From CBDCAS01 sp965214015 (lineage in GTDB: Bacteria > Pseudomonadota > Gammaproteobacteria > Coxiellales > Coxiellaceae), in assembly GCA_965214015.1 (NCBI GenBank), contig CBDCAS010000022.1, positions 186,001 through 250,000 of the forward strand: a stretch of 64,000 nt of DNA, given 5' to 3'. A program made the position numbers and the translations under genes. Shown one piece after another: positions 52,976 through 62,745 of the stretch. The notes beneath the pieces are model-generated. The model ran no database searches. It had not been told where the DNA came from and worked only from the letters and a program-made list of their open reading frames with translations. Every line of letters starts with the position of its first letter. The first letter of the stretch is position 1.

Positions 52976-54889
52976 CTATACATTTTTACAGTGGTTAGTT
53001 GGATTATGGGGTGATATATGGGCTACTTTGAGACGTTTTTGGATAGAGTGCACAATCCCTTTTGGATCTAATCCGCAGTGCTTTAGCATCTCTTGATGAA
53101 CGCCATGGTCAATAAATTGGTCGGGTAAGCCAAGATTTAATACAGAGACAAAGATATCGTTACTTACGATAAACTCATTCACAGCAGAGCCAGCACCTCC
53201 CAGTAAGGTATTTTCTTCAATGGTGACTACCAGTTGATGATTTTGGGTGACTTCAAAGAGTAGCATTTCATCTAAAGGTTTAATAAATCGCATATTGATT
53301 ACAGTAGCATCGATAATATCAGCAGCTGCTATAGCGGGGGTGAGCATACTGCCAAAAGCAAGTATCACTACGTCTTTACCAATACGACTATAAAGGCCTT
53401 TACCAATAGGTAACGACTGTAAATCATGGTCGATAGTATGACCAGGCCCGCTACCTCTTGGATAACGTACTGCCGCAGGGCCAGGATAGCGGTAGGCGGT
53501 CGTTAACATTTGGCGACATTCATTTTCATTAGCAGGAGCCATAAGAATTATATTAGGAATGCAGCGTAAATAGCTTAGGTCAAAGCTACCGGCATGGGTG
53601 GGCCCATCGGCACCTACCAAGCCTGCTCGATCTATCGCAAAGGTAACATCTAAGTTTTGTAAGGCCACATCATGGATAAATTGATCGTAGCCTCGTTGTA
53701 AAAATGAGGAGTAGATTGCTACCACAGGTTTTTTTCCTCCACAGGCTAGGCCTGCTGCAAAGGTAATACTATGTTGCTCTGCAATACCAACATCATAATA
53801 ACGTTGTGGATATTGTTTAGCGAATTGCTGCAGGCCTGATCCTTCGCACATAGCAGGTGTGATACCGATGAGATTCTGATCTTCGGCGGCCATATCACAA
53901 AGCCATTGACCAAATACGCTTGAATAAGTTGTGGCCTTGGTTTTTTTCTGACTGGATTGTGAATGAAAACCTGAACTAACTGCGTGGTATTTAATAGGAT
54001 CTGTTTCAGCCGGTTGATAACCTTTTCCTTTACTGGTAATCACATGAAGTAATTTAGCACCTTCTAGATGTTTTAAATTTTCCAGTGTTTTTATCAATGA
54101 CAATAGATCATGTCCGTCAATGGGGCCAAGGTAATGAAAGCCTAGTTCTTCAAAGATAGTCCCAGGTACGATCATACCTTTTAAATGCGTTTCTGTTTTT
54201 TTGGCTAGGCGTGAGATAGGAGGCATTTTAGAGAGAGCTTTTTTACTGCCTTCTCGTAAGGTTGAATATATTTTTCCCGATAGAATGCGTGCAAGATAAT
54301 GAGTTAATGCACCGACATTATTAGAAATTGACATGTCATTATCATTTAGAATGACAAGCATGTTGGGATCTAGAGCGCCTGCGTGATTTAATGCTTCAAA
54401 TGCCATACCACCGGTTAATCCACCATCGCCAATAATAGCTACAGCACGCTCAGAGGTATGGTTCATTTCATTGGCAATAGCTAAGCCTAAGGCAGCACTA
54501 ATAGAAGTGCTGGAATGTCCGGTACCGAAGCAGTCGTATTCGCTTTCTGAACGTTTTGGAAAGGGGGCAAGACCACCAGGCTGTTTGATGGTGGTGATTT
54601 GATCGCGACGTCCGCTTAGAATTTTGTGAGGGTAGGCTTGATGACCTACATCCCAGATCAGCTGGTCTTTAGGTGTATTGTAGACATAGTGTAGCGCAAT
54701 AGTCAGTTCAACCACTCCAAGATTTGCCCCAAAATGCCCGCCACATTGGTTGATACTGTGAATTAAGTAGTCACGCAGTTCTTGTGCTAACTCGGGTAAT
54801 TGAGAGTGTTGACAGCGACGTAGATCCGCTGGTGTGTTGATACTCATTAATAGAGGGTATTTTTGATTATTATTCATAGTAGTAGTCAT
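52976..54889 (-). CDS. dxs: 1-deoxy-D-xylulose-5-phosphate synthase
   Basis: Thiamine-dependent first step of the MEP isoprenoid pathway, joining pyruvate and glyceraldehyde 3-phosphate. 637 residues. Key parts: YVYNTPKDQLIWDVGHQAYPHKIL, GTGHSSTSISAALGLA, thiamine motif GDGGLTGGMAFEALN with downstream NDN, GPIDGHDL, and the transketolase central/C-terminal parts DRAGLVGADGPTHAG. I use ATG 54889 (no good ribosome site); ATG 54877 is also possible. Placed upstream of ispA-xseB in gene direction as in many relatives, here in the order xseB, ispA, dxs. Confidence 0.96.
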   Translation of the reverse strand: MTTTMNNNQKYPLLMSINTPADLRRCQHSQLPELAQELRDYLIHSINQCGGHFGANLGVVELTIALHYVYNTPKDQLIWDVGHQAYPHKILSGRRDQITTIKQPGGLAPFPKRSESEYDCFGTGHSSTSISAALGLAIANEMNHTSERAVAIIGDGGLTGGMAFEALNHAGALDPNMLVILNDNDMSISNNVGALTHYLARILSGKIYSTLREGSKKALSKMPPISRLAKKTETHLKGMIVPGTIFEELGFHYLGPIDGHDLLSLIKTLENLKHLEGAKLLHVITSKGKGYQPAETDPIKYHAVSSGFHSQSSQKKTKATTYSSVFGQWLCDMAAEDQNLIGITPAMCEGSGLQQFAKQYPQRYYDVGIAEQHSITFAAGLACGGKKPVVAIYSSFLQRGYDQFIHDVALQNLDVTFAIDRAGLVGADGPTHAGSFDLSYLRCIPNIILMAPANENECRQMLTTAYRYPGPAAVRYPRGSGPGHTIDHDLQSLPIGKGLYSRIGKDVVILAFGSMLTPAIAAADIIDATVINMRFIKPLDEMLLFEVTQNHQLVVTIEENTLLGGAGSAVNEFIVSNDIFVSVLNLGLPDQFIDHGVHQEMLKHCGLDPKGIVHSIQKRLKVAHISPHNPTNHCKNV

Positions 54890-54999
54890 AATGGCTTGTT
54901 CTGACAAGGCTTGCAAGTGGCCAATACCAATCAATGATTTGGTATTTTTCTGTGAGTAGAGTTTTTAAAATATAATCCATGTGCCAATTTAAATTTTTA

Positions 55000-55869
55000 C
55001 TAGTAATTTCGGTTTACAATGTAGGCACACAGTAGTTCAAGATTATGAGTATCAAAGGGGAGTTGATTTAACCAAGTCATTGCTAATTCATATTGTTGTT
55101 GTAAATGACGTTTTGTTTCCGCTAGGCCAAGTAGACTTATGTAAGTTACTTTGTGATTAATAGCATCAATGCCTGCTGTTTTGCCTAGGCTATGGCTGTT
55201 GCCTTGAGCATCGAGTAGATCGTCTTGAATTTGAAAGGCAAGACCGATTGCTTGAGCAAACTGTTTAAGGTGTGTCATGATGGAGTGGCTACAACAGCCC
55301 GCTGCCATAGCGCCTAGCTCAATACTTGCTTCAAGCAAGGCACCAGTTTTTAATTGATGGATCTGTTGCAATGCAGCGAGTTTTAGAGTCTGGCCTTCAG
55401 CAGCTAAATCAAGATCCTGTCCGCCTACCATCCCTTGTGAACCGCTTGCTTTAGCAAGTATTTGTACCATTTTGATCTCATTTAAGCAGCTAAAAGCAAG
55501 GCTCTGTAGTGCATCACCTGCCAGAATCGCAGTGGCTTCATCAAATGCTTTATGACAAGCGGGTTGACCACGGCGTTGGTCGTCATTATCCATAGACGGT
55601 AGGTCATCATGGATTAGTGAATAGCAGTGTATCAATTCAACAGCAACTGCTGGACTATCTAGATTTTCAATAGAGGTGTGCAGTGCTTGACCAGTTGCAT
55701 AGACCAATAGTGGTCTTAGCCGCTTCCCTCCATTGAGCACAGCGTGATGCATGGCCTGATGTAAACGTTGAGGCATTTGTGAGCTAGGGGGCAGGTATTG
55801 TTTAAGCTGATCTGTGATTCGATGTTGACAATTTTGTAGAAAAGGGCTCAGTGGTGTTGCTTTATTCAT
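55000..55869 (-). CDS. ispA: Farnesyl diphosphate synthase
   Basis: Adds isopentenyl units to give farnesyl diphosphate. 289 residues. First aspartate-rich motif HDDLPSMDNDDQRRG with Arg-Gly after it; second FQIQDDLLDAQG; also GGKRLRPLLVY and GDALQSLAF. ATG 55869 overlaps the xseB stop by eight bases; a TTG at 55878 is possible. With xseB upstream and dxs downstream it forms the typical xseB-ispA-dxs operon. Confidence 0.95.
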   Translation of the reverse strand: MNKATPLSPFLQNCQHRITDQLKQYLPPSSQMPQRLHQAMHHAVLNGGKRLRPLLVYATGQALHTSIENLDSPAVAVELIHCYSLIHDDLPSMDNDDQRRGQPACHKAFDEATAILAGDALQSLAFSCLNEIKMVQILAKASGSQGMVGGQDLDLAAEGQTLKLAALQQIHQLKTGALLEASIELGAMAAGCCSHSIMTHLKQFAQAIGLAFQIQDDLLDAQGNSHSLGKTAGIDAINHKVTYISLLGLAETKRHLQQQYELAMTWLNQLPFDTHNLELLCAYIVNRNY

Positions 55870-56095
55870 CAGTGTCAAAAGGTTCTAGAGTTTCTTTTTC
55901 TTGCTTTTTAGTGAGAATCGCTACTTTCTGTTCGGCTATATTCAGTGCCTCTTGGCATTGACGTATTAATTTTATCCCTTCTTCAAAATGCTTTAATGAA
56001 TCTTCCAGAGGCAGGTGGCCTTGCTCCATGGTGTCAACAAGTGTATTGAGCTTGTTGAATGAAGCTTCAAAATCGATGGTCTTTTCTTTTTTCAT
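55862..56095 (-). CDS. xseB: Exodeoxyribonuclease VII small subunit
   Basis: 77 residues, the usual size. DFEASFNKLNTLVDTMEQGHLPLEDSLKHFEEGIKLIRQCQEALNIAEQKV is the characteristic two-helix core. I use ATG 56095 (MKKEKTIDF); an in-frame upstream start would add 12 unsupported residues. xseA is elsewhere. First gene of the xseB-ispA-dxs run. Confidence 0.95.
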   Translation of the reverse strand: MKKEKTIDFEASFNKLNTLVDTMEQGHLPLEDSLKHFEEGIKLIRQCQEALNIAEQKVAILTKKQEKETLEPFDTDE

Positions 56096-56255
56096 AGGCC
56101 GCAAGTATAACGGTTGTGGTGTGGGATTCAAACTTGCTTTATCACTTTGTGTTTTTATTATGTAGAAGCAAAAATGGTGTAGGTGTTGAGGATTAGAGAA
56201 TTTTGCTCTATTAGGAAGGTGACCTAAATCATCTGATCAGCTACAATGCCTGCCC

Positions 56256-57674
56256 ATGACGTTACTCACAGATCATGCTGTGTGGCAAGAGCTAGACGCT
56301 TATTATTTTGAGTTAAAAAGCAAGCCACTTCAGCCAATAGGGCATTATGTAATGAATGTGGCAGGGCTCTCTGTTGACTATTCTCGACATTATTTAAATG
56401 ATACTGCATTGCAGTTATTTTCAGAACTGGCCGATAGCTGTGGTTTATCAAGTGCTATTGATCGCCTAATTTCAGGAAGGATTGTTAATTTTAGTGAACG
56501 ACGTGCTGCTTGGCATACTATGTTGCGTGATCCTGAGCAACAAACCCATGAGATTACACAATGTTTTCAAAAAATGCGTCATAGTGAATCTTTGGTGAAT
56601 CAACAGGGCATTACCGATATTATTCATGTGGGTATTGGTGGCTCTTATTTGGGGCCACGATTTTTATACGATGCCTTTGCTTCTATGGCGGATGCACGTA
56701 TTCAATGTCACTTCATAGCGAATCAGAATATAGCTGCAATTCAAAAATTGTTGGCATTCTTAGACCCTAAAAAAACTTTACTAATCATTGTTTCCAAGTC
56801 ATTTACCACTGTGGAAACAGTGGCTAATGCAAAAAAGGTGATCATATGGTTGCAATCTGCATTGCCTAAAATTTGGCAGGATCAGGTGATGGCAATAACA
56901 GCAGAGGCGCAACGTGCGAGAAATTTAGGAGTCTTATCGACAAATATTTTTCCACTGTGGGATTGGTTAGGGGGACGTTTTTCACTATGGTCGGCTGTTA
57001 GTTTAAGTCTTGTGTTCGCTTTTGGTTGGGAGATGTTCCAAAAATTTTTATCGGGTGCTTATGAAATAGATCAACACTTCCAGTCACAGGTCTGGACAGC
57101 TAATGTGCCGGTGATTTTAGCTTTTTTGAGTTTGGTATATCGTCATTTTTTTCAAGCGCAAACACAGGCCATTATTCCTTATCATAATGCGCTCACACGC
57201 TTACCTTCTTATTTGCAGCAGCTCCATATGGAGAGTTTAGCAAAACAAGTAAGTCAGCTAGGTCAGCCTATTCATTATCCAACAGGAGCTATTATTTGGG
57301 GAGGAACAGGTCCAGGTAGTCAGCATAGTTTTCATCAATTATTGTTGCAAGGCAGTGATCTTGTGCCTGTTGATTTCATTGCGGTCACAGAGGATGAATT
57401 TGCTTATCGTAATTGTTTAGCGCAAGCAATGGCTTTGTGCTATGGTAACCAGAATCAAGAGATCGCTTTATATCAACGTTTATTAGGAAATCGACCCAGT
57501 AGTCTTATTTCCATGTCTTCTTTAACGCCACAAAAGGTGGGTGCTTTGCTTGCTATGTATGAGCATAAAGTATTTACCCAGGCTATTTTATGGAATATTA
57601 ATCCATTTGATCAATATGGTGTAGAGGCGGGGAAAAAATTGTTAAGAGCAGAGTTTTATGAAACCGAAGCTTGA
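56256..57674 (+). CDS. pgi: Glucose-6-phosphate isomerase
   Basis: Interconverts glucose 6-phosphate and fructose 6-phosphate. 472 residues, shorter than the 549 of E. coli. Active-site parts: HVGIGGSYLGPRF, IIVSKSFTTVETVANAK (phosphate loop), LWDWLGGRFSLWSAVSL (Arg), GGTGPGSQHSFHQLLLQG (Glu/His) and NPFDQYGVEAGKKL (catalytic Lys). All are present, so the short form is a complete enzyme of the compact class. Overlaps galU by 17 bases. Confidence 0.95.
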   Translation: MTLLTDHAVWQELDAYYFELKSKPLQPIGHYVMNVAGLSVDYSRHYLNDTALQLFSELADSCGLSSAIDRLISGRIVNFSERRAAWHTMLRDPEQQTHEITQCFQKMRHSESLVNQQGITDIIHVGIGGSYLGPRFLYDAFASMADARIQCHFIANQNIAAIQKLLAFLDPKKTLLIIVSKSFTTVETVANAKKVIIWLQSALPKIWQDQVMAITAEAQRARNLGVLSTNIFPLWDWLGGRFSLWSAVSLSLVFAFGWEMFQKFLSGAYEIDQHFQSQVWTANVPVILAFLSLVYRHFFQAQTQAIIPYHNALTRLPSYLQQLHMESLAKQVSQLGQPIHYPTGAIIWGGTGPGSQHSFHQLLLQGSDLVPVDFIAVTEDEFAYRNCLAQAMALCYGNQNQEIALYQRLLGNRPSSLISMSSLTPQKVGALLAMYEHKVFTQAILWNINPFDQYGVEAGKKLLRAEFYETEA

Positions 57675-58539
57675 GGTTGCTGTCTTTCCAGTAGCAGGTA
57701 TGGGAACGCGCTTTTTGCCTATAACTAAGGCAATCCCTAAAGAGATGTTACCTATTATTGATAAACCATTAATTCAATATGTGGTTGAGGAAGCGTTATC
57801 GGCAGGAATTAAAGAACTTATATTAGTGACAAGTGGTAGTAAATCCGCTATTGAAAATTATTTTGATACTAATAGTGCATTAGAACATTATTTAGAACAG
57901 CAGGAACGATACAATATTTTATCAATAATAAAAAATATAGTACCTGATGGAATACAGATAACTTATGTCCGACAAGAGCACTCTTGTGGATTAGGGGATG
58001 CTGTGTTGTGTGCTCAACCTGTAGTAGGCAATCGACCCTTTGCAGTGTTATTAGCCGATGATATTATAGAGAGTCATCCAAGTTCTTGTCTGCAGGCTAT
58101 GGTAGCTGATTTTGAAGCCATGCCATCGAGTCTATTAGCGGTTGAAACAGTGCCATTAGAGAATACAGACCGTTATGGTATTGTCACTTTAGCCCCTCAA
58201 TCGAATGTGATTGCTAAGATAGTTGAGAAACCGAAACCAGATAACGCAGCTTCTAACTTGGCAGTTATCGGTCGATATATATTAACGCCACGTATTTTTA
58301 AATTACTGGAGAACACTGAAAAAGGAGCAGGTGGTGAAGTGCAACTCACCGATGCTATTGCAATGCTATTAATAGAAGAGCAGGTGAGAGCATTTCCACT
58401 GAATGGACATCGGTACGATTGTGGGAGTCCTATGGGTTTTTTGGAAGCCACGATCACTTATGCCTTAAAACGTCCAGAATTACGCCAGCGTTTACAAGCT
58501 TATTTGTGCAAGATGCCCAGTTTCACTAAATTAGATTGA
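57658..58539 (+). CDS. galU: UTP-glucose-1-phosphate uridylyltransferase
   Basis: Makes UDP-glucose for surface glycans. 293 residues. The nucleotide-binding start is FPVAGMGTRFLPITKAIPKEMLP, followed by IQYVVEEALSAGIKELI, then RPFAVLLADDII and VEKPKPDNAASNLAVIGRYIL. pgi and galU overlap by 17 bases. With algC at 16 kb, pgi and galU cover hexose phosphate to UDP-glucose for envelope polysaccharide or LPS. Confidence 0.96.
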   Translation: MKPKLEVAVFPVAGMGTRFLPITKAIPKEMLPIIDKPLIQYVVEEALSAGIKELILVTSGSKSAIENYFDTNSALEHYLEQQERYNILSIIKNIVPDGIQITYVRQEHSCGLGDAVLCAQPVVGNRPFAVLLADDIIESHPSSCLQAMVADFEAMPSSLLAVETVPLENTDRYGIVTLAPQSNVIAKIVEKPKPDNAASNLAVIGRYILTPRIFKLLENTEKGAGGEVQLTDAIAMLLIEEQVRAFPLNGHRYDCGSPMGFLEATITYALKRPELRQRLQAYLCKMPSFTKLD

Positions 58540-58571
58540 CTGTTTTGCATGACGGCTGAGGAAAGTTTCGT

Positions 58572-58577
58572 TATAAT
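58572..58577 (+). promoter_or_regulatory. -10 box of a probable rpsO promoter
   Basis: A perfect TATAAT at 58572-58577, about 110 bases before rpsO. No good -35 at 17 bases upstream; the extended context is weak. The roughly 100-base leader would allow S15 autoregulation as in E. coli, but I cannot show the pseudoknot. Confidence 0.4.
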
Positions 58578-58689
58578 GGCACGATTTTGTGAATTTTTGC
58601 GAGTAAAATAATTGCCTGCAAGCGTCGGTATCTTTCTGCAAATGACAGTGGATTTTACCGAAAATTTAAAAGACTAAGAGGAAAGTATA

Positions 58690-58971
58690 ATGTCATTAAT
58701 TTCTGAAGAGAAGGCAAGTATCCTTCAACAATATCGTTTGTCTGATAAAGATACTGGATCTGTTGAAGTCCAAGTGGCTTTGTTAACAGGTCGTATTGAA
58801 AAACTTAAAAAACATTTTAAAGAACATAACCATGATCATCATTCTCGTCGTGGTTTAATACGGATGGTTAAACATCGTGGCAAGCTATTAGCTTATCTCA
58901 AGAGAAAAGATCAGGAACGCTATCGTAATTTAGTGCAGCGCCTAAAGCTTCGCTCATCGTCTATTAACTAA
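58690..58971 (+). CDS. rpsO: Small-subunit ribosomal protein uS15
   Basis: 93 residues. Carries DTGSVEVQVALLTGRIEKL, HFKEHNHDHHSRRGLIRMV and LLAYLKRKDQERYRNLVQRLKLR, the complete family pattern. Ribosome site AGAGGAAAG. pnp follows 25 bases later, the standard rpsO-pnp pair. Confidence 0.97.
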   Translation: MSLISEEKASILQQYRLSDKDTGSVEVQVALLTGRIEKLKKHFKEHNHDHHSRRGLIRMVKHRGKLLAYLKRKDQERYRNLVQRLKLRSSSIN

Positions 58972-58996
58972 ATAAATTAATTGGGAATACATTATA

Positions 58997-61096
58997 GTGA
59001 GTATTAATAAAGTGGTGAAAACCTTTCAATATGGTGGCCACCAGTGCACCTTAGAAACAGGTCGTATTGGTCGTCAAGCCGATGGTGCTGTATTGGTGAG
59101 CATGGGCGATACGGTTTTGTTAGTGACCGTTGTTGGTAAAAAAGAAATCGGTGAGAGTCGTGATTTTTTTCCACTGACAGTGAATTATCAGGAAAAAACC
59201 TATTCTGTGGGTAAAGTGCCTGGAGGTTATTTTAAACGTGAAGGACGTCCTACCGAAAAAGAAACCTTAATTTCGCGTTTAATTGATCGTCCTATTCGTC
59301 CTTTGTTTCCAGAAGGATTTACTCATGAAGTGCAAGTGATTGTCACTTTGATGTCTTTGGATCCGAATGTATCTGCCGATGTGCCTGCGATTATAGGTAC
59401 TGCAGCTGCTTTGGCGATTTCAGGAATTCCTTTTAATGGGCCTTTGGCAGCAGCCCGTGTTGGTTACTATGATGGAGGTTATCTATTAAATCCTTCAAAT
59501 GCACAGCTTGCTAGTTCACAGTTAGATTTAGTAATTGCTGGCACTGAAAATGCAGTGCTTATGGTGGAGTCTGAAGCTGATCAGTTATCTGAAGAGATTA
59601 TGTTGGGGGCAGTTTTATTTGGCCATGAGCAATTCCAAGTCGCAATTCAAGCCATTAAAGCGTTTGCAGATACTGTTGGAGCGACAAAGTGGGATTGGCA
59701 GCCACCAGAGAACAATCTTGATTTGGAGTCAAAAATCAAGCAGGCTTGTGAAGTATCATTGTGTGATGCTTATAGAATTTGTGCAAAGCAAGAACGTGTA
59801 CAATGTATTAATGATATTCGTGAAAAAATAGTTCATCAGTTTGCAGATCAGACTCTAGAGCAGCCAGCTACAGAAGAACTTGTTTTAAATCTTTTCCATT
59901 GTTTAGAAAAAGAGATTGTTCGAGGGCAAATTCTTTCTGGAGAACCTCGTATTGATGGTCGCTCTACAGAGTCCATTCGTCCTATTTCAACTGCTGTGAA
60001 TATCTTGCCATGTACTCATGGCTCTTCTTTATTTACCCGTGGTGAAACTCAAGCGATGGTCATTTGTACTTTGGGTACTGAACGTGATGCGCAAATTGTT
60101 GATGACTTAGCAGGCGAGTATCGTGAAAACTTTATGTTGCATTATAATTTCCCTCCTTACTGTGTTGGCGAAGTAGGCTTTATTAGCGGACCAAAACGTC
60201 GTGAAATTGGCCATGGTAAGCTTGCTAAGCGTGCTTTGGAGGCAGTTATTCCTTCTTTAGAAACCTTTCCCTATGTGTTACGTATAGTGTCTGAAATTAC
60301 AGAATCTAATGGTTCTAGCTCTATGGCCTCTGTGTGTGGTACGAGTATGGCATTGATGGATGCTGGTGTTCCCATCAAGTCAGCCGTTGCAGGTATTGCC
60401 ATGGGCTTGATTAAAGAAGGTAATAAGTATGCCGTTTTATCGGATATTTTGGGGGATGAAGATCATTTAGGGGATATGGACTTTAAGGTCGCTGGTACAA
60501 GAGAAGGTGTCACTGCTTTGCAGATGGACATTAAAATTGATGGTATTACTAGAGAAATTATGGCAACGGCCTTAGAGCAAGCAAGGCAAGGACGTTTACA
60601 TATTTTAGATAAAATGACAGAAGCTATTCAAACGCCACGTCAAGATATTTCAGAATATGCGCCTCGTATTAAAAAGATTAAAATTAATCCTGATAAAATT
60701 CGTGATGTCATTGGTAAAGGAGGTGCTATGATTCGTGAATTAACAGAACAAACTCATTCTACCATTGATATTACTGATGATGGTGTTGTTAAAATTGCTG
60801 CGGTTAATAGTAATGATATGTCAGAGGCTATTCGTCGTATTGAAGCATTAACCGCAGATGTTGAAGTAGGTAAGATCTACCAAGGTACGGTAGTAAAAAT
60901 CGTTGACTTTGGTGCGTTTGTAGAAGTGTTACCAGGACGTCAAGGACTGGTTCATATTTCGCAAATTACTAAGGAGCGAGTTGAGAATGTACGTGATTAC
61001 TTGCAAGAAGGTCAAAATATTCGCGTAAAAGTGATTGAGATTGATCGTCAAGGTCGTGTACGTTTAACAATGAAAGAAATAGATAGTATCTCCTAA
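58997..61096 (+). CDS. pnp: Polynucleotide phosphorylase
   Basis: Phosphorolytic 3'-5' RNA degradation. 699 residues. Two RNase PH-like domains: SMGDTVLLVTVVGKK and HGSSLFTRGETQAMV; catalytic aspartates in DILGDEDHLGDMDFKVAG; KH domain with IRDVIGKGGAMIRELTEQT; C-terminal S1 domain KIYQGTVVKIVDFGAFVEVL. Complete. GTG start at 58997. A hairpin follows at 61109-61139. Confidence 0.97.
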   Translation: MSINKVVKTFQYGGHQCTLETGRIGRQADGAVLVSMGDTVLLVTVVGKKEIGESRDFFPLTVNYQEKTYSVGKVPGGYFKREGRPTEKETLISRLIDRPIRPLFPEGFTHEVQVIVTLMSLDPNVSADVPAIIGTAAALAISGIPFNGPLAAARVGYYDGGYLLNPSNAQLASSQLDLVIAGTENAVLMVESEADQLSEEIMLGAVLFGHEQFQVAIQAIKAFADTVGATKWDWQPPENNLDLESKIKQACEVSLCDAYRICAKQERVQCINDIREKIVHQFADQTLEQPATEELVLNLFHCLEKEIVRGQILSGEPRIDGRSTESIRPISTAVNILPCTHGSSLFTRGETQAMVICTLGTERDAQIVDDLAGEYRENFMLHYNFPPYCVGEVGFISGPKRREIGHGKLAKRALEAVIPSLETFPYVLRIVSEITESNGSSSMASVCGTSMALMDAGVPIKSAVAGIAMGLIKEGNKYAVLSDILGDEDHLGDMDFKVAGTREGVTALQMDIKIDGITREIMATALEQARQGRLHILDKMTEAIQTPRQDISEYAPRIKKIKINPDKIRDVIGKGGAMIRELTEQTHSTIDITDDGVVKIAAVNSNDMSEAIRRIEALTADVEVGKIYQGTVVKIVDFGAFVEVLPGRQGLVHISQITKERVENVRDYLQEGQNIRVKVIEIDRQGRVRLTMKEIDSIS

Positions 61097-61108
61097 GTGG
61101 GTTCGTTT

Positions 61109-61139
61109 GCAATGCTTTGTGGCACACATAAAGCATTGC
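61109..61139 (+). terminator. Hairpin after pnp
   Basis: GCAATGCTTT and AAAGCATTGC form a perfect 10-base-pair stem with an 11-base loop, 12 bases after the stop codon. A T tract lies only from 61152 on, so it may be a processing/stability hairpin or a weak terminator. Confidence 0.55.
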
Positions 61140-61161
61140 TGCTCTATGTTAAATTTTTTTT

Positions 61162-61385
61162 TCACCTTTCAGTAGCATTTTTAAAGATATTGACAACATC
61201 GTTATATAAAATGGGCTGATTTTCTTTTAATGCTAATATGTAATCGGCTCCTTTTTGTGAATTTGTCGGACAATTTTTTGTTGACATCCTATCGCATCAA
61301 TAGTGACAATACTTTCTTTAATATCGATCATTTTTAATAACTGTAAAATAGCTTCAATCTCATTAGATTTCTGTAGTAACCCTAT
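61162..61385 (-). pseudogene. ISAs1-family transposase remnant
   Basis: About 220 bases. Two frames joined by one missing base read QKSNEIEAILQLLKMIDIKE, SIVTIDAIGCQQKIVRQI and GADYILALKENQPILYNDV, the characteristic middle of ISAs1-type DDE transposases (IVTIDAMGCQ, ADYVLALKGNQ). The frameshift falls in the HKKG/AD part near 61254. Both ends are missing and a TGA follows the ATER end. An old fossil of a mobile element. It lies between pnp and an unknown gene. Confidence 0.85.
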
Positions 61386-61426
61386 AAAAATATGAGGAAA
61401 GATAGCTTATAGATACTTTCTTATTT

Positions 61427-62179
61427 TTAAATTTTTAAGCTTGATCGAGAATTAAAAGATGATTTATTTTCCACAGTTTTCTTATTGCTTTCTGTTAAAT
61501 ATTCATCATAATTCTTACTTGTGTTATTATTAGTTAAATCACGAATAATTTCTTTTTTCTTATTAAAGAAATTAAAACTAGAAAAAGATCTTTGATTAAT
61601 AGTTTCTTTAAAATATTCTATTATTTTAGTAACTAAAGAGCGCGTTTCTGAGAATACTTGTTTTCCATAATTAGACTTAAGATTTATGAGTGTATCATAA
61701 TACTGTACATTCTGATCGGAGATAGAGTAGTGAGTTTTAAAAGTAGCACATACTTTTTTATTCGAGTCTTTAACTATGACATGCTCCACTATATCTAAAT
61801 TTGAGGCATTTTTTCTTTGATTTATTTCGTATTGGGCACTAACAGTAGTAGTGCTAATATATCCATTAAGCAATACAGCATCCTTCACAGCTAATTCCGT
61901 ACAGTGCAAAAACCCGTTTTGATTCATTCCCTCTATAAAACGTGACCACTTAAGATCATTGCATTGAATATCATGATGCTTTGCTAAATTAGCAAAGCAT
62001 TGGTAGGCGGTTTCTTGATTATTATTTTGTTCGTATTTAAACGTTGTTTTGGTACCATTAAAAATAAAAACATGTTTATTAAGTCTGGGTAGATCTTTAA
62101 GAAGTGTCGTTCTAATTTGTCTTGTTTTGATTTTTTTGGATATTTCTGGATCTTGAGAGAGATCTATTCTTATAGACAT
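61427..62179 (-). CDS. Unknown protein, 250 residues
   Basis: No family recognised. It opens MSIRIDLSQDPEISKKIK and has a mixed strand/helix centre (CTELAVKDAVLLNGYISTTTVSAQYEI), ending with a low-complexity Asn/Ser/Lys tail (NKKTVENKSSFNSRSS). No signal peptide or membrane segment. Alone between an IS fossil and a long intergenic region, AT-rich. The serine/lysine-rich tail and solitary setting are compatible with a type IV-secreted effector, which is inference. Confidence 0.5.
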   Translation of the reverse strand: MSIRIDLSQDPEISKKIKTRQIRTTLLKDLPRLNKHVFIFNGTKTTFKYEQNNNQETAYQCFANLAKHHDIQCNDLKWSRFIEGMNQNGFLHCTELAVKDAVLLNGYISTTTVSAQYEINQRKNASNLDIVEHVIVKDSNKKVCATFKTHYSISDQNVQYYDTLINLKSNYGKQVFSETRSLVTKIIEYFKETINQRSFSSFNFFNKKKEIIRDLTNNNTSKNYDEYLTESNKKTVENKSSFNSRSSLKI

Positions 62180-62745
62180 ATTTTACCTGTACAAAATGTT
62201 TGATTTATTTAAAGTAAGAAACTTTATTCTTTAAAAATAATTTAAATTCTTACTATATAGCCACCATCATTTATATATTATGCTAATAATTATTAAGATT
62301 TTATTAAAATAAAAATTTTTTATATGATATATCCGAATTAAGGTATTATGGATGATCTTTTGAGTAATTTGGTACTATGGAAGATAAGTTGATAAAGAGA
62401 AGATTAACGATGCCACTGATGATTTTTCAAATATTGTCATCTGCTAAGTGTTGCCCATTTGTGAATATATAATTAATGCGACTATTTCTTGCTAAAAAAT
62501 TGACAGCAACAGTCTAACTCTAATCACTTAAATGTATATCTAACTCTTTAATATTCTATCTTTATGTAATATGATAATCAATCCGAACAAATCGTTCTTG
62601 CTTACATCAAAATGTAAAACTGTTGACAATTTTCAAACTTTGTAGAGCGTTTGCTTTAGCATTTATACACAGTCTTTCCTAAATTGTAATCGTTATTTTT
62701 TAATGACAGTATTTTTTGTTTTTTTTAGAACTGTTTCAATAGCCT
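62180..62745. other. Long intergenic region before comEC
   Basis: 566 AT-rich bases. No gene seen. Two imperfect copies of GGTATTATGGATGAT / GGTACTATGGAAGAT begin at 62342 and 62372. TTGACA hexamers occur at about 62500 and 62624, but neither has a good -10 box at the right distance. Confidence 0.5.
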
